Part shown: piece after piece, positions 1 to 8,827 of the stretch
How positions within the stretch are numbered: the stretch's first letter is position 1
Layout of the letters: every line of letters begins with the position of its first letter
DNA from: Candidatus Tepidiaquacellales bacterium UBA2330
Lineage (GTDB): Bacteria > Bacteroidota > Ignavibacteria > Tepidaquicellales > Tepidaquicellaceae
NCBI GenBank assembly: GCA_002344965.1
Contig: DDUU01000011.1
Location: 95,475 to 159,474, forward strand
Reading direction: 5' to 3'
DNA: 64,000 nt
Position numbers and translations under genes: made by a program
The notes under the pieces: model-generated
The model's database searches: none
What the model saw: only the letters and a program-made list of their open reading frames with translations
Told to the model about the DNA's origin: nothing

Positions 1-88
1 TGACAAAATGGGGATGCGGGAATGGCAAAATGGGGATGCGGGAATGACAAAATGAGGATGCGGGAATGACAAAATGAGTATGCGGGAT
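1..88. repeat. Four direct tandem copies of a 22-bp unit
   Basis: Four abutting copies (1-22, 23-44, 45-66, 67-88) of a 22-bp unit reading TGACAAAATGRGGATGCGGG plus AA, with one to three differences between copies. On the minus strand each copy contains TCATTCCCGC, a core seen in dispersed intergenic repeats of many genomes. The last copy runs into a 6-bp inverted repeat, GCGGGA (82-87) against TCCCGC (104-109). No spacers separate the copies, so this is not a CRISPR. The array starts at base 1 and probably continues upstream. Confidence 0.9.
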
Positions 89-1255
89 TACCATGGAGGA
101 ATTTCCCGCTCCGCAGTCGGTACGGTTTGTTTTTCAACCGGTATTTCTTTCTTCTTTTCTCAGTTCATACTCTTTTTGGTTTTTTTGCTGAAAAATTTTT
201 CACTTTTCCGGATTTTTTGCCGTTCATACAATTTTCCGGGATCTCTGCTGTCTTTTCCACAGCTTGCACAATTTTTCCCGCTGCCATCGCTGAATTTTCC
301 TTCGCCCACACTGAAAATTCCTTCACATTCATTTTATTTTTCTTAACTTTCAATACTCATTCCGGTACCTCCTGGCTATATTCTTATGCCTCCGCTGAAT
401 TTACCTTCACCCTCACTGAAATTTCCTTCACATTCATTTTATTTTCCTTAACTTCCAATACTCATTCCGGAACCTCCTGTCTTTATTCTTATGCCTTTGC
501 TGAATTTTCCTTCACCCTCACTGAAAATTCCTTCATTCTCAATCTGTTTTCCGGGACCTTCACATTATATTCCAAAGCATGAATATCATTTTCTTCTTCC
601 GACAGAATTTATTCCATTACATCCGCTGAATTTTATTTCACTTCACGGTTTCATTCCGCATCATTTGTTTTTCTTTATACTGCATCAAGCATGCTTTCTT
701 CAGTCATGTCTCCGCTCTCCGCATTTTTCTGTCTTCCGTATTTCATTTTCAGATTAGTTTATCGTTTGTCCGTCTTTCTTTCTGCTGCATTCCTGAATTG
801 ATTCCGCAATTTAATATCTCTTTTTTCAAATCTGTAATCCCTTTCTTCATTGTTCATATCCCTTTTAATTCTATCCGGAAAATTTGATCTTCTTTTCATA
901 AACCGTTCAGCTGAATTCATTTTTCTTTTTTTCTGCCTGACTGTTATAAGATTGATCTTCACCTGTCTTCGCTTTACAGGTAAAGCCCTTTCTTATCCTC
1001 CGAAAAGTACTTCTACTTCCTTTATTATTAATTCGCTATAAATTATAATTTTCATGCACATGTTTGATATATGAAAAATGCCGGATTGTGAAAATGATTT
1101 TATCGAAATTTAGTACAGGCTGAATATAGAAAAGGCAGGTGAATATATTTTGTACTTTCTTTTGATCTGTCAAAAGAGAGTACTATAAAAGCGATACAAC
1201 TTTAATTTATAAACTAAACGTTTTGGAAAGATGCGGGTCAATATTATGAAATTTA
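89..1255. other. Long gene-poor region with strong pyrimidine skew on the plus strand
   Basis: No reading frame here looks like a gene of this organism. The plus strand from about 110 to 1040 is a long T/C-rich stretch, and the open frames on it give low-complexity Phe/Ser/Thr-rich translations. The minus strand is A/G-rich and gives only short Lys/Glu/Arg-rich frames (for example 759-962). The word GCTGAATT or close variants recurs at about 289, 394, 499, 625 and 909. I read it as non-coding repeat-derived or decayed sequence, with the caveat that very small minus-strand ORFs exist inside the 105-bp repeats. Confidence 0.6.
289..540. repeat. Imperfect tandem repeat, 105-bp period, about 2.4 copies
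   Basis: Units start at 289, 394 and 499 (period exactly 105), each opening with GCTGAATTTWCCTTC; the third copy is truncated near 540. On the minus strand each of the two full units carries the anti-SD match AGGAGGT (367-373 and 472-478) exactly 6 nt upstream of an ATG opening a five-codon ORF, MSIES (343-360) and MSIGS (448-465). A second ATG nearby opens a short peptide beginning MNVKE. Whether these microORFs are used is unknown. Confidence 0.8.
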
Positions 1256-1286
1256 TTGTTTTTACATTTACAATGAATTATATTTA
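1256..1286 (+). promoter_or_regulatory. Predicted Bacteroidota-type promoter for the transporter ATPase gene
   Basis: TTG at 1256-1258, a 20-bp spacer, then TATATTTA at 1279-1286 (7 of 8 to TAnnTTTG). The same TTG-N20 geometry recurs at several other gene starts in this window. The predicted start of transcription is near 1292, giving a leader of about 20 nt. Confidence 0.55.
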
Positions 1287-1310
1287 CGACTAAAAATTAC
1301 ATACAAAAGA

Positions 1311-2306
1311 ATGTCAGAAAATCTGATCGAAGTAAGAAATCTACGAAAATATTTCCCGATAAAGAAAGGCGTGTTCTCAAAGACAATCGGCAATGTTAAA
1401 GCAGTCGATGATGTATCATTTTACATTAAAAAAGGCGAGACGCTCGGACTGGTAGGAGAGTCAGGATGCGGAAAGACTACGGTAGGCAGGTCGATCTTAA
1501 GACTTATCGAGCCGACATCCGGTGAAGTTATATTTGAGGGAAAAGATATTACTAAAATATCAAGTCAGGAGTTAAAAACATACAGGAAAAAAATGCAGAT
1601 AATTTTTCAGGATCCGTATTCTTCGCTGAATCCGCGTATCACAGTCGGCGGAATGCTGAATGAAATTCTGAAATTTCACGAGATTGCAGAAGGCGAAGCC
1701 GCCGAAAAAAGAGTAGAGCAATTGCTTGATACAGTCGGATTGAGAAAAATTCATGCGCGAAGATATCCGCATGAATTTTCCGGCGGTCAGAGACAAAGGA
1801 TTGGAATTGCAAGAGCTCTTTCAGTAGAACCGAAGTTTATAGTCTGTGACGAACCGGTTTCAGCGCTTGACGTTTCCATTCAGTCTCAGATTCTTAATCT
1901 GCTGCAGGACCTTCAGAAAGAATTCGGAATTACTTATCTTTTTATTTCTCATGACTTATCCGTAGTAGAGCACATTTCTGACAGAGTTTGTGTTATGTAT
2001 CTTGGTCAGCTTGTTGAAATGGCGACAAGGGAAGCATTGTATAAGCATCCGAATCATCCGTATTCTCAGGCGCTTTTATCCGCAGTGCCGCTTCCAGATC
2101 CGAGAAATAAATCCAAAAGAATTATACTCAAAGGCGATGTGCCTTCTCCGGCGAATGTTCCGTCAGGATGTTATTTCCATCCGAGATGTCCGAAAGTATT
2201 TGAAGACTGTTCTAAAATTCATCCCGAATTAGCCGGTTCAGAAAGTCACAAGCAAAGCTGTCTTTTGTTTCCGGAAAGTTATCCTCAGAATATAGAAGCA
2301 GCATAA
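1311..2306 (+). CDS. Oligopeptide/dipeptide ABC transporter ATP-binding protein (OppF/DppF family)
   Basis: A 331-residue cytoplasmic ATPase that would power peptide import. It has Walker A GESGCGKT (49-56), Q-loop Gln100, signature SGGQ (157-160), Walker B FIVCDE (176-181) and switch His214. The C-terminal oligopeptide-transporter extension carries [11 protein letters not shown] (about 246-256) and four cysteines (287, 293, 300, 317), as in OppD/OppF subunits, where a Cys motif can hold an Fe-S cluster. No Shine-Dalgarno is obvious; the ATG lies just after a good promoter. Most peptide importers use two ATPases, but only this one is in the window, although permeases and binding proteins follow at 2.5-8.8 kb. 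Opp and Dpp cannot be told apart from sequence alone. Confidence 0.93.
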   Translation: MSENLIEVRNLRKYFPIKKGVFSKTIGNVKAVDDVSFYIKKGETLGLVGESGCGKTTVGRSILRLIEPTSGEVIFEGKDITKISSQELKTYRKKMQIIFQDPYSSLNPRITVGGMLNEILKFHEIAEGEAAEKRVEQLLDTVGLRKIHARRYPHEFSGGQRQRIGIARALSVEPKFIVCDEPVSALDVSIQSQILNLLQDLQKEFGITYLFISHDLSVVEHISDRVCVMYLGQLVEMATREALYKHPNHPYSQALLSAVPLPDPRNKSKRIILKGDVPSPANVPSGCYFHPRCPKVFEDCSKIHPELAGSESHKQSCLLFPESYPQNIEAA

Positions 2307-2389
2307 TAAACATTGATTGTTTTTTCAGGTTATATATAATTTGAATTATAGAAAATTCGCTTTTAAAAATAAATTTGAAATTATTCCGG

Positions 2390-2430
2390 ACGGCTGTTTG
2401 TCAGTATGATAATCAGCCGTTTATTTTTTA
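2390..2430 (+). terminator. Intrinsic terminator after the ATPase gene
   Basis: Hairpin arms ACGGCTG (2390-2396) and CAGCCGT (2414-2420) are followed by TTATTTTTTA. It separates the ATPase gene from the binding-protein genes, so the two parts of the transporter are probably transcribed separately. Confidence 0.75.
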
Positions 2431-2494
2431 CAAATGTTTAGTATTATACAGTTAATCAAAAATTAATTTAATATTTTTCAATTAAAAAAAGTAA

Positions 2495-4225
2495 ATGAAA
2501 AAAATATTTGCAGCTTTTTTATTATTAAGTATTATCATTCTAAGCGGTTGCGGAAAAAAAGAAGAATCGGTAATGACTGAACTCCCGGGCGGAATAAAAG
2601 GCGGCGGAATTTTCAGAATAAATGAACTTGAAAACATCAGGAGTCTTGATCCTGTTGGTATCAGCGATGTAGTATCACATCATGTTGCTCATCAGATCTA
2701 TGACGGACTTGTAGATCTGGATACCAATCTGCATCTGAAGCCGGATCTTGCAACGCGATGGGAAATTTCAGAAGACGGTCTGACATATACTTTTCATCTG
2801 CGTGACGGCGTAAAGTTTCAGGATAATGCGTGTTTTCCTGACGGAAAAGGAAGAGAGTTTAAAGCTGCTGACGTTAAGTATTCATTTGAAAGAGTATGCG
2901 ATCCGAGAGCAGGGACTTTAGGATATGATTATTTTAAAAATTATGTGGAAGGCGCTAAAGAGTATTTTGATGAAATCTCTCTTTCAAGAAAAGAGAACCG
3001 TGAACCTAAAATTAATGAAGTAACAGGATATATTGTAAAAGACGATTCTACATTTCAGATAAAGCTTAAATCTCCTTTTGGTCCGTTTATATTTTATATG
3101 ACTCTGGCATATTCATACATTGTCCCGAAAGAAGCGGTTGAAAAATACGGAAAAGATTATTTTCAGAATCCGGTCGGTACGGGACCGTTTATATTCGTGG
3201 ACTGGAAACCTGATCTTGAGCTGAATTTAAAAAAGAATCCTGATTACTGGGCGACTGATCAGCATGGTAACCGGCTTCCGTATCTTGACGGAGTAAAATT
3301 TAAGTTTATAAAAGAGCTTTCGCAGCAGATGCTCGAATTCCGGAACGGAAATCTTGATGAATGTTACAGACTGCCGAATGAATCTTTTAAGGAAATCGTT
3401 ACACCGGAAAAAACTCTTACGCCTCAATTTGAGAAATTCAAACTTCAGAGAGTTCCTTCACTCGGTTCCCAGTATTACGGATTTCTTACTACGGGTAAAA
3501 TTTATAATGACGTTAAAGTCAGACAGGCGTTTAATTATGCGATTGACAGAAATAAGATCCTGAAATTTGTTTTAAACGGGCAGGGATTTATGGGAGCATT
3601 TCACGGACTGGTGCCTCCTGCAATGCCGGATTATGATATAGATAAAATCAAAGGATATGATTTCAATCTGGAAAAGGCGAAGCAGCTTATGACTGAAGCG
3701 GGTTATCCGGACGGCAAAGGATTTCCGGAAGCTGTGCTTCAGATAAATTCAGGCGGAGACAGAAATATTCAGATTGCTGAGTCAATTCAGAATATGCTGA
3801 AAGAGATCGGTGTAAATATGAAGCTGAATTTAATGCAGTTCGCGCAGCATCTTGATAACATTGACGCAGGCAGAGCAGATTTTTACAGAGCCGGCTGGGT
3901 GGGGGATTATCCGGATCCGGAGAATTTTATGAATCTCTTTTACGGAAAAAATGTTCCTAAAGACCCGACGCAGATCAGTCCGGTGAATTCCACCAGATTT
4001 CAGGATGCAAAATATGATGAGCTTTATGAAAAGGCAATTTCGATTTCTGATCTGAAAGAAAGATATGAATATTATTATCAGGCGGAGCAGATAGCTGTCG
4101 ATAAAGCGCCGATGATATTTATTTATTATGATGAGCATTACAGACTGCTGCAGCCGTATGTGAACGGCTACGGACTTGATCCGATGCACAGGGTTAATTT
4201 CAGAACTCTTTGGCTGGATAAATAG
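2495..4225 (+). CDS. Peptide ABC transporter substrate-binding lipoprotein (SBP family 5), copy 1
   Basis: A 576-residue periplasmic solute-binding protein of the extracellular family 5 (OppA/DppA) type, which captures peptides and hands them to the permeases. Signal peptide with lipobox LSGC, lipid-carrying Cys19. Family features include LDPVGISD near residue 50, TADVKYSF-type text (here KAADVKYSFERVCDP), and the late GRADFYRAGW and YPDPENF segments. It is followed after 23 nt by a close paralogue, about three quarters identical by eye, which implies tandem duplication. No promoter matching the window consensus is seen just upstream, although the ATPase gene's terminator lies between. Confidence 0.93.
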   Translation: MKKIFAAFLLLSIIILSGCGKKEESVMTELPGGIKGGGIFRINELENIRSLDPVGISDVVSHHVAHQIYDGLVDLDTNLHLKPDLATRWEISEDGLTYTFHLRDGVKFQDNACFPDGKGREFKAADVKYSFERVCDPRAGTLGYDYFKNYVEGAKEYFDEISLSRKENREPKINEVTGYIVKDDSTFQIKLKSPFGPFIFYMTLAYSYIVPKEAVEKYGKDYFQNPVGTGPFIFVDWKPDLELNLKKNPDYWATDQHGNRLPYLDGVKFKFIKELSQQMLEFRNGNLDECYRLPNESFKEIVTPEKTLTPQFEKFKLQRVPSLGSQYYGFLTTGKIYNDVKVRQAFNYAIDRNKILKFVLNGQGFMGAFHGLVPPAMPDYDIDKIKGYDFNLEKAKQLMTEAGYPDGKGFPEAVLQINSGGDRNIQIAESIQNMLKEIGVNMKLNLMQFAQHLDNIDAGRADFYRAGWVGDYPDPENFMNLFYGKNVPKDPTQISPVNSTRFQDAKYDELYEKAISISDLKERYEYYYQAEQIAVDKAPMIFIYYDEHYRLLQPYVNGYGLDPMHRVNFRTLWLDK

Positions 4226-4248
4226 ATTTCAAAAAATAAAATATTGAT

Positions 4249-5976
4249 TTGAAAAATTTAGTTTTAATACTGACAATTTTATCAGTTATTCTGCAGGGCT
4301 GCGGAGATAAGCAGAAAGAAAATTTAGTTCAGCTCAAAGGAGGAATAAAAGGCGGCGGCATTTACAGGATTAATGAACTGGAAAATGTAAGAAGTCTTGA
4401 CCCTGTTAGAATCAATGACAATGTTTCCCATCATGTAGCGCATCAAATCTACGATCTTTTAATAGATCTCGATAAGGATCTTAACATTGTACAGGATCTT
4501 TCACACAGATATGAAATTTCCGACGACGGACTCCTTTATACTTTTTATCTGAGAAAAGGTGTTAAGTTTCAGGATAATGCGTGTTTTCCGGACGGTAAAG
4601 GACGGGAGATGACTGCAGCTGATGTAAAGTATTCATTTGACAGAGTATGTGATCCGAGGACTGGTACTTTAGGATTTGATTATTTTAAGAATTACGTGGA
4701 AGGAGCAATTGAATTTCATGAAGAAGTTACAGTCGCCGGCAGAGAATCACGCGAACCAAAATTCTCAGGCGTCAGCGGTTATATTGCAAAAGATGATACA
4801 ACATTTCAGATAAAGCTTACAAAACCTTTCGGACCATTTATATATTATTTATGTCTTGGGTTTTCATATATTGTTCCAAAAGAAGCAGTGGAGAAATACG
4901 GGCAGGATTTCTTTCAGAATCCGGTCGGCACCGGACCGTTCGTTTTTGTTGACTGGAAACCGGACCTCGAGCTTAATTTAAAGAAGAATCCCGGCTACTG
5001 GAATAAGGATGAATTCGGAAATCAGCTTCCTTACATTGACGGTGTAAAATTTAAATTTCTGAAAGAAACTTCGCAGCAGATGCTTGAATTTCAAAACGGA
5101 AATCTTGACGAATGTTACAGAGTGCCGAATGAATCTTTTAAGTCAGTGGTAACTCCGGAAAAAACACTTACTCCTGAATACTCAAAATTTGCGCTGCAGA
5201 AAGTACCTTCTCTATCTATACAATTCTACGGCTTTCTGACAACCGGAAAAATTTTTAATAATGAAAAAGTCAGACAGGCGTTTAATTATGCAATTGACAG
5301 GGATAAAATATTAAAGTTTGTATTAAACGGTCAGGGATATATGGGAGCTGTATACGGAATTGTACCTCCTTCTATGCCGGATTACGATGTTGAGAAAATC
5401 AACGGATACAGATTTGATCTAGAGAAAGCGAAGCTTCTTATGAAGGAAGCCGGATATCCTGACGGTAACGGATTTCCTGAAGCAGTTCTGCAGATAAATT
5501 CAGGCGGAGACAGGAATATACAAATTGCAGAATCTATTCAGAATATGCTTAAAGAGATCGGCGTAAAAATGAAGCTGAACATTCTGCAGTTTGCGCAGCA
5601 TCTGGATAATATTGACGCCGGGAGAGCTGACTTCTACAGACTTGGCTGGATAGCAGATTACCCTGACCCGGAGAATTTCCTTAATCTCTATTATGGTAAG
5701 AATGTACCGAAGGATCCGAAAAATATTAGTCCGATTAATTCCACAAGATATCAGAATCCCGAATTTGATAAAATTTTTGAGCAGGCAATCGCAATGACAG
5801 ACAGGGCAAAAAGGAATGAACTTTACCTCCGGGCGGAGCAGATTGCAGTTTCGCAGGCTCCAATGCTGTTAATTTTTTATGAAGAGGATTATTTGCTGCT
5901 TCAGTCCTATGTAAAGGGATATTATCTTGATCCGATGCACCGTGTAAATTTTAGGCATTTATGGCTTGATAAATAA
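4249..5976 (+). CDS. Peptide ABC transporter substrate-binding lipoprotein (SBP family 5), copy 2
   Basis: A 575-residue paralogue of the preceding gene, similar along its whole length. TTG start; lipobox LQGC with Cys18. Long blocks are shared unchanged with copy 1 (for example GGIKGGG, NACFPDGKGRE, FQNPVGTGPF, NSGGDRNIQIAES), while parts of the ligand-contact half differ (AFHGLVPPAM in copy 1, AVYGIVPPSM here). Keeping two binding proteins for one permease pair usually widens ligand range; that is inference. The 23-nt gap suggests co-transcription with copy 1. Confidence 0.92.
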   Translation: MKNLVLILTILSVILQGCGDKQKENLVQLKGGIKGGGIYRINELENVRSLDPVRINDNVSHHVAHQIYDLLIDLDKDLNIVQDLSHRYEISDDGLLYTFYLRKGVKFQDNACFPDGKGREMTAADVKYSFDRVCDPRTGTLGFDYFKNYVEGAIEFHEEVTVAGRESREPKFSGVSGYIAKDDTTFQIKLTKPFGPFIYYLCLGFSYIVPKEAVEKYGQDFFQNPVGTGPFVFVDWKPDLELNLKKNPGYWNKDEFGNQLPYIDGVKFKFLKETSQQMLEFQNGNLDECYRVPNESFKSVVTPEKTLTPEYSKFALQKVPSLSIQFYGFLTTGKIFNNEKVRQAFNYAIDRDKILKFVLNGQGYMGAVYGIVPPSMPDYDVEKINGYRFDLEKAKLLMKEAGYPDGNGFPEAVLQINSGGDRNIQIAESIQNMLKEIGVKMKLNILQFAQHLDNIDAGRADFYRLGWIADYPDPENFLNLYYGKNVPKDPKNISPINSTRYQNPEFDKIFEQAIAMTDRAKRNELYLRAEQIAVSQAPMLLIFYEEDYLLLQSYVKGYYLDPMHRVNFRHLWLDK

Positions 5977-5996
5977 AATTGAACTCATTAGTTTTG

Positions 5997-6026
5997 TTGA
6001 GTTTTTTAAAGGAAGGACTACATTTA
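5997..6026 (+). promoter_or_regulatory. Predicted promoter upstream of the NlpC/P60 gene
   Basis: TTG (5997-5999), a 19-bp spacer and TACATTTA (6019-6026, 7 of 8 to TAnnTTTG). It lies in the gap after the second binding-protein gene, so the peptidase gene may have its own start. An AAGGA sequence about 7 nt before the ATG serves as ribosome binding site. Confidence 0.45.
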
Positions 6027-6057
6027 AAATTAGTTTATTAATTAAAAAGGATCATTA

Positions 6058-6699
6058 ATGATTAAATCCAAGCTATTAAAATTAATGCCCGTTTTATTGT
6101 TTATTTTTTCAGTTACAATATTAATGGGATGTTCCAGTTCAAGGGAATTAGCGGAAGACAGAGATGGATCAGGTAACAAGAAAAATGCTAATGGAAATAA
6201 CTCAACAGAAGTTGCATCCACCAGCAGTTTAACTGAAAAAACCACCATCAACAAAGAAAATCTCGAAGCTATTTCCAGCAGTCTTGCAGGTTTTTTAACA
6301 AGTTCTGAGTTTTCAGGAAGTGTAGATAAAGATGAAGTAATGTACAAAGTCATCGAATATCTAAACACACCTTATTTATGGGGAGGAACATCAAAAAGAG
6401 GTATAGACTGTTCCGCGTTTATTCAGACAATAGTATATCAGGCGCTCGGTGTTTCATTACCGAGGACATCATTTGAGCAGTCAAATGTAGGAGAGCCGGT
6501 TGAAAAGGATGAGCTTAAATTCGGGGATCTTGTGTTCTTTGATACCATGAGAAAAGGAAGAGTTTCTCACGTTGGAATGTATCTTGGTAACGGATACTTT
6601 GCGCATTCAGGATCAAAGACAGGAGTTATCGTAGCATCTCTTGATGATGATTTTTATACAAGAACTTATCTGAAAGCAAGAAGAGTAACCGGAAATTAA
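6058..6699 (+). CDS. NlpC/P60 family murein peptidase lipoprotein
   Basis: A 213-residue lipoprotein (lipobox LMGC, Cys25) with a Ser/Thr/Asn-rich linker to about residue 90 and a C-terminal NlpC/P60 domain. The catalytic cysteine is Cys118 in GIDCSAF. His171 (SHVGMYLGNG) is the family's conserved active-site histidine, and the AHSG segment (His183) is also typical. The family cleaves D-Glu-meso-Dap type bonds in peptidoglycan stems. It lies between the binding proteins and permeases of a peptide importer and is closed by a strong terminator. The context suggests, without proving, that released murein peptides are a substrate of the transporter. Confidence 0.92.
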   Translation: MIKSKLLKLMPVLLFIFSVTILMGCSSSRELAEDRDGSGNKKNANGNNSTEVASTSSLTEKTTINKENLEAISSSLAGFLTSSEFSGSVDKDEVMYKVIEYLNTPYLWGGTSKRGIDCSAFIQTIVYQALGVSLPRTSFEQSNVGEPVEKDELKFGDLVFFDTMRKGRVSHVGMYLGNGYFAHSGSKTGVIVASLDDDFYTRTYLKARRVTGN

Positions 6700-6725
6700 T
6701 TCAGATGAATTAAGAATTTTCATAT

Positions 6726-6762
6726 CCCGGAATCCGAATAATTTGGATTCCGGGTTTTTTTA
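6726..6762 (+). terminator. Strong intrinsic terminator after the NlpC/P60 gene
   Basis: A perfect 10-bp stem, CCCGGAATCC (6726-6735) with GGATTCCGGG (6745-6754), has a 9-nt loop and is followed by a run of seven T. It stands between the peptidase gene and the permease genes, so it could limit transcription into them. Confidence 0.92.
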
Positions 6763-6799
6763 TTAGTAAAGTAAATTAGTTTAAACCGAATTATTAAAC

Positions 6800-7726
6800 A
6801 TGTCGGCATTTATTATTAGAAATTTCCTTTATTCTATTGTTATTATAATCGGCGTACTTACTGTTACTTTTTGTCTGCTCTATATTATACCCGGAGATCC
6901 TGCAAGAATGATGCTCGGTCAGAGAGCTGATGTAGCTTCTGTAGAATCTGTAAGAGAAGAACTCGGATTAAACAAACCAATCTATATACAATATCTGAAA
7001 TTCATGACTAACGCTTTTCAGGGAGACCTGGGAAGATCTTATGCAACAAACAGGGAAGTAGTAAAAACCATTCTTGATAAACTTCCTGCAACGGCTTTAC
7101 TTTCATTCAGTGCGCTGTTTATTTCTTCGATACTCGGCATTCTTATCGGAATAATTTCAGCGGTGAAGCAATATACCTGGCTTGACAATACTTCTATGAT
7201 ATTTGCTCTGATCGGCATTTCTTTCCCTTCGTTTGCATTCGGTCTTATAATGGCGCTTGTATTCGGTCATCTGCTGAAGTGGTTTCCTATTTCAGGATAT
7301 GTCAATGACGGTTTACAGTATTTAGTATTGCCAATGCTGACGCTGGCTTTACGTCCTATGGCAATTACCGCAAGGATAACGCGTTCTTCAATGATGGATG
7401 TAATGAATCAGGACTATGTAAGGACTGCAAAGGCAAAGGGGCTCAGCTCGGGAATAGTAATATTTAAGCATACATTAAGAAACGCACTGAATCCTGTGGT
7501 TACAACAATCAGCGCATCACTGGCTGCGACTCTGGGCGGCGTTTTCTTTATAGAATATATTTTTAACTGGCCCGGTATCGGTCTTCTGGCAATTGATGCA
7601 ATTTTCAAACTTGACTTTCCCATGATACAGGGCACAGTCTTATTCAGCGCAATTATATTTGTAGTAATAAATTTCTTTGTAGATATAGTCTATGCAATGC
7701 TTGATCCTAAAGTAAAATTATCATAA
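6800..7726 (+). CDS. Peptide ABC transporter permease (OppB/DppB family)
   Basis: A 308-residue integral membrane protein, the usual length for the family. The N-terminal TM segment (about residues 9-31) is followed by the characteristic IIPGDPARMMLGQRA stretch, and about five more TM segments follow. The coupling motif that contacts the ATPase is in the DYVRTAKAKGLSSG region (about 211-224). It forms the inner-membrane pore with the next gene, whose start is 8 nt downstream of its stop. Confidence 0.94.
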   Translation: MSAFIIRNFLYSIVIIIGVLTVTFCLLYIIPGDPARMMLGQRADVASVESVREELGLNKPIYIQYLKFMTNAFQGDLGRSYATNREVVKTILDKLPATALLSFSALFISSILGILIGIISAVKQYTWLDNTSMIFALIGISFPSFAFGLIMALVFGHLLKWFPISGYVNDGLQYLVLPMLTLALRPMAITARITRSSMMDVMNQDYVRTAKAKGLSSGIVIFKHTLRNALNPVVTTISASLAATLGGVFFIEYIFNWPGIGLLAIDAIFKLDFPMIQGTVLFSAIIFVVINFFVDIVYAMLDPKVKLS

Positions 7727-7734
7727 CGGTTTAA

Positions 7735-8817
7735 ATGGAAGCTGAAACAGCAGTAGTAGCGGACAGTATTCTTGAGGAAGACAAGAGCAGATCTCTCTGG
7801 TATTATTCCTGGAAAAGACTGAAGAGAAACAAGCTTGCTATGGCCGGACTTGTAACGCTTACAATCCTTATAATTGTAGCGCTGACTGCACCAATAATAG
7901 CTCCGTTTGATCCGAATCAGCAGATACTAGAATATTCAGCAAAGGAAATATTTTTTAAGGGAACTGTGCTTGTAAAGAAAGATAAAGATCCGGAATCTGA
8001 TGAGACATCATATATCCCTGTTAAAAGAATAATCAGCGAATCCGGAAGCACGGTCACATATCTTGATTTTTCAGATGAAGAACTCACTATAAATAAGAAT
8101 GAAATTGAGGAAACATCCGAAGGCTGGACAAAGACATTAAATTATTATCTGGGTACGGACAGATTCGGCAGGGATGTATTAAGCCGACTAATTTACGGCA
8201 GCAGAGTAAGTCTGACAGTAGGATTAGTTTCAGAAAGCATAGCTATTTTTATAGGACTAATACTTGGTTCAATTGCAGGGTTTTTCAGGGGTAAGACTGA
8301 CGCAGCCGTAATGTGGCTTGTCAATGTGATCTTCGCCTTTCCCGCAATTCTTCTTATTATTGCTTTATCTGTAGTGCTGGGTAAGGGGTTATGGCAGGCG
8401 TTTATTGCTATCGGTCTTACAGGATGGGTGGATATTGCAAGGATAGTCAGAGGACAGTTTTTCTCACTCCGGGAGACGGAGTTTGTAGAAGCTACAAAGG
8501 CGATAGGGTTCAATTCAGCGAGAGTTATTACCAGACATATACTGCCAAACTGCATGGGACCGGTAATAGTAACCGGAACGGTCGGTCTTGCATCGGCAAT
8601 TATTTTCGAAGCGAGTCTGAGCTTTCTGGGACTTGGCGTACAGCCACCGACAGCAAGCTGGGGTCAGATGATCTTTGACGGATATAAATATATTGTAGTC
8701 GGAACAAACTGGGGACTTGCTGTATTTCCGTCACTTGCAATAATGATTACAGTTTTTGCCGTTAACTTACTCGGCGACGGTCTGAGAGATGCATTGGATC
8801 CGAAGCTGAAACGATAA
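7735..8817 (+). CDS. Peptide ABC transporter permease (OppC/DppC family) with enlarged periplasmic insert
   Basis: A 360-residue second permease subunit. It has an N-terminal OppC_N region with a TM segment at about 36-58, then an extra hydrophilic insert of some 70 residues (about 65-135, rich in Lys, Glu and Ser). The canonical YYLGTDRFGRDVLSR motif and the permease core with coupling loop EFVEATKAIGFNSARV come next. OppC/DppC proteins are commonly near 300 residues, so the insert is the oddity. The last genes of the cluster are tightly spaced, and transcription converges on the next gene. Confidence 0.93.
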   Translation: MEAETAVVADSILEEDKSRSLWYYSWKRLKRNKLAMAGLVTLTILIIVALTAPIIAPFDPNQQILEYSAKEIFFKGTVLVKKDKDPESDETSYIPVKRIISESGSTVTYLDFSDEELTINKNEIEETSEGWTKTLNYYLGTDRFGRDVLSRLIYGSRVSLTVGLVSESIAIFIGLILGSIAGFFRGKTDAAVMWLVNVIFAFPAILLIIALSVVLGKGLWQAFIAIGLTGWVDIARIVRGQFFSLRETEFVEATKAIGFNSARVITRHILPNCMGPVIVTGTVGLASAIIFEASLSFLGLGVQPPTASWGQMIFDGYKYIVVGTNWGLAVFPSLAIMITVFAVNLLGDGLRDALDPKLKR

Positions 8818-8827
8818 ATAAATTATA

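Noticed and set aside
1..88. CRISPR array
   Set aside because: The 22-bp copies abut with no spacers and no cas gene is present.
127..582. Open plus-strand frame of 151 codons with 35-residue repeats
   Set aside because: The translation is low-complexity Phe/Ser/Thr with no start signal or domain; its repeats simply mirror the 105-bp DNA repeat, whose length is a multiple of three.
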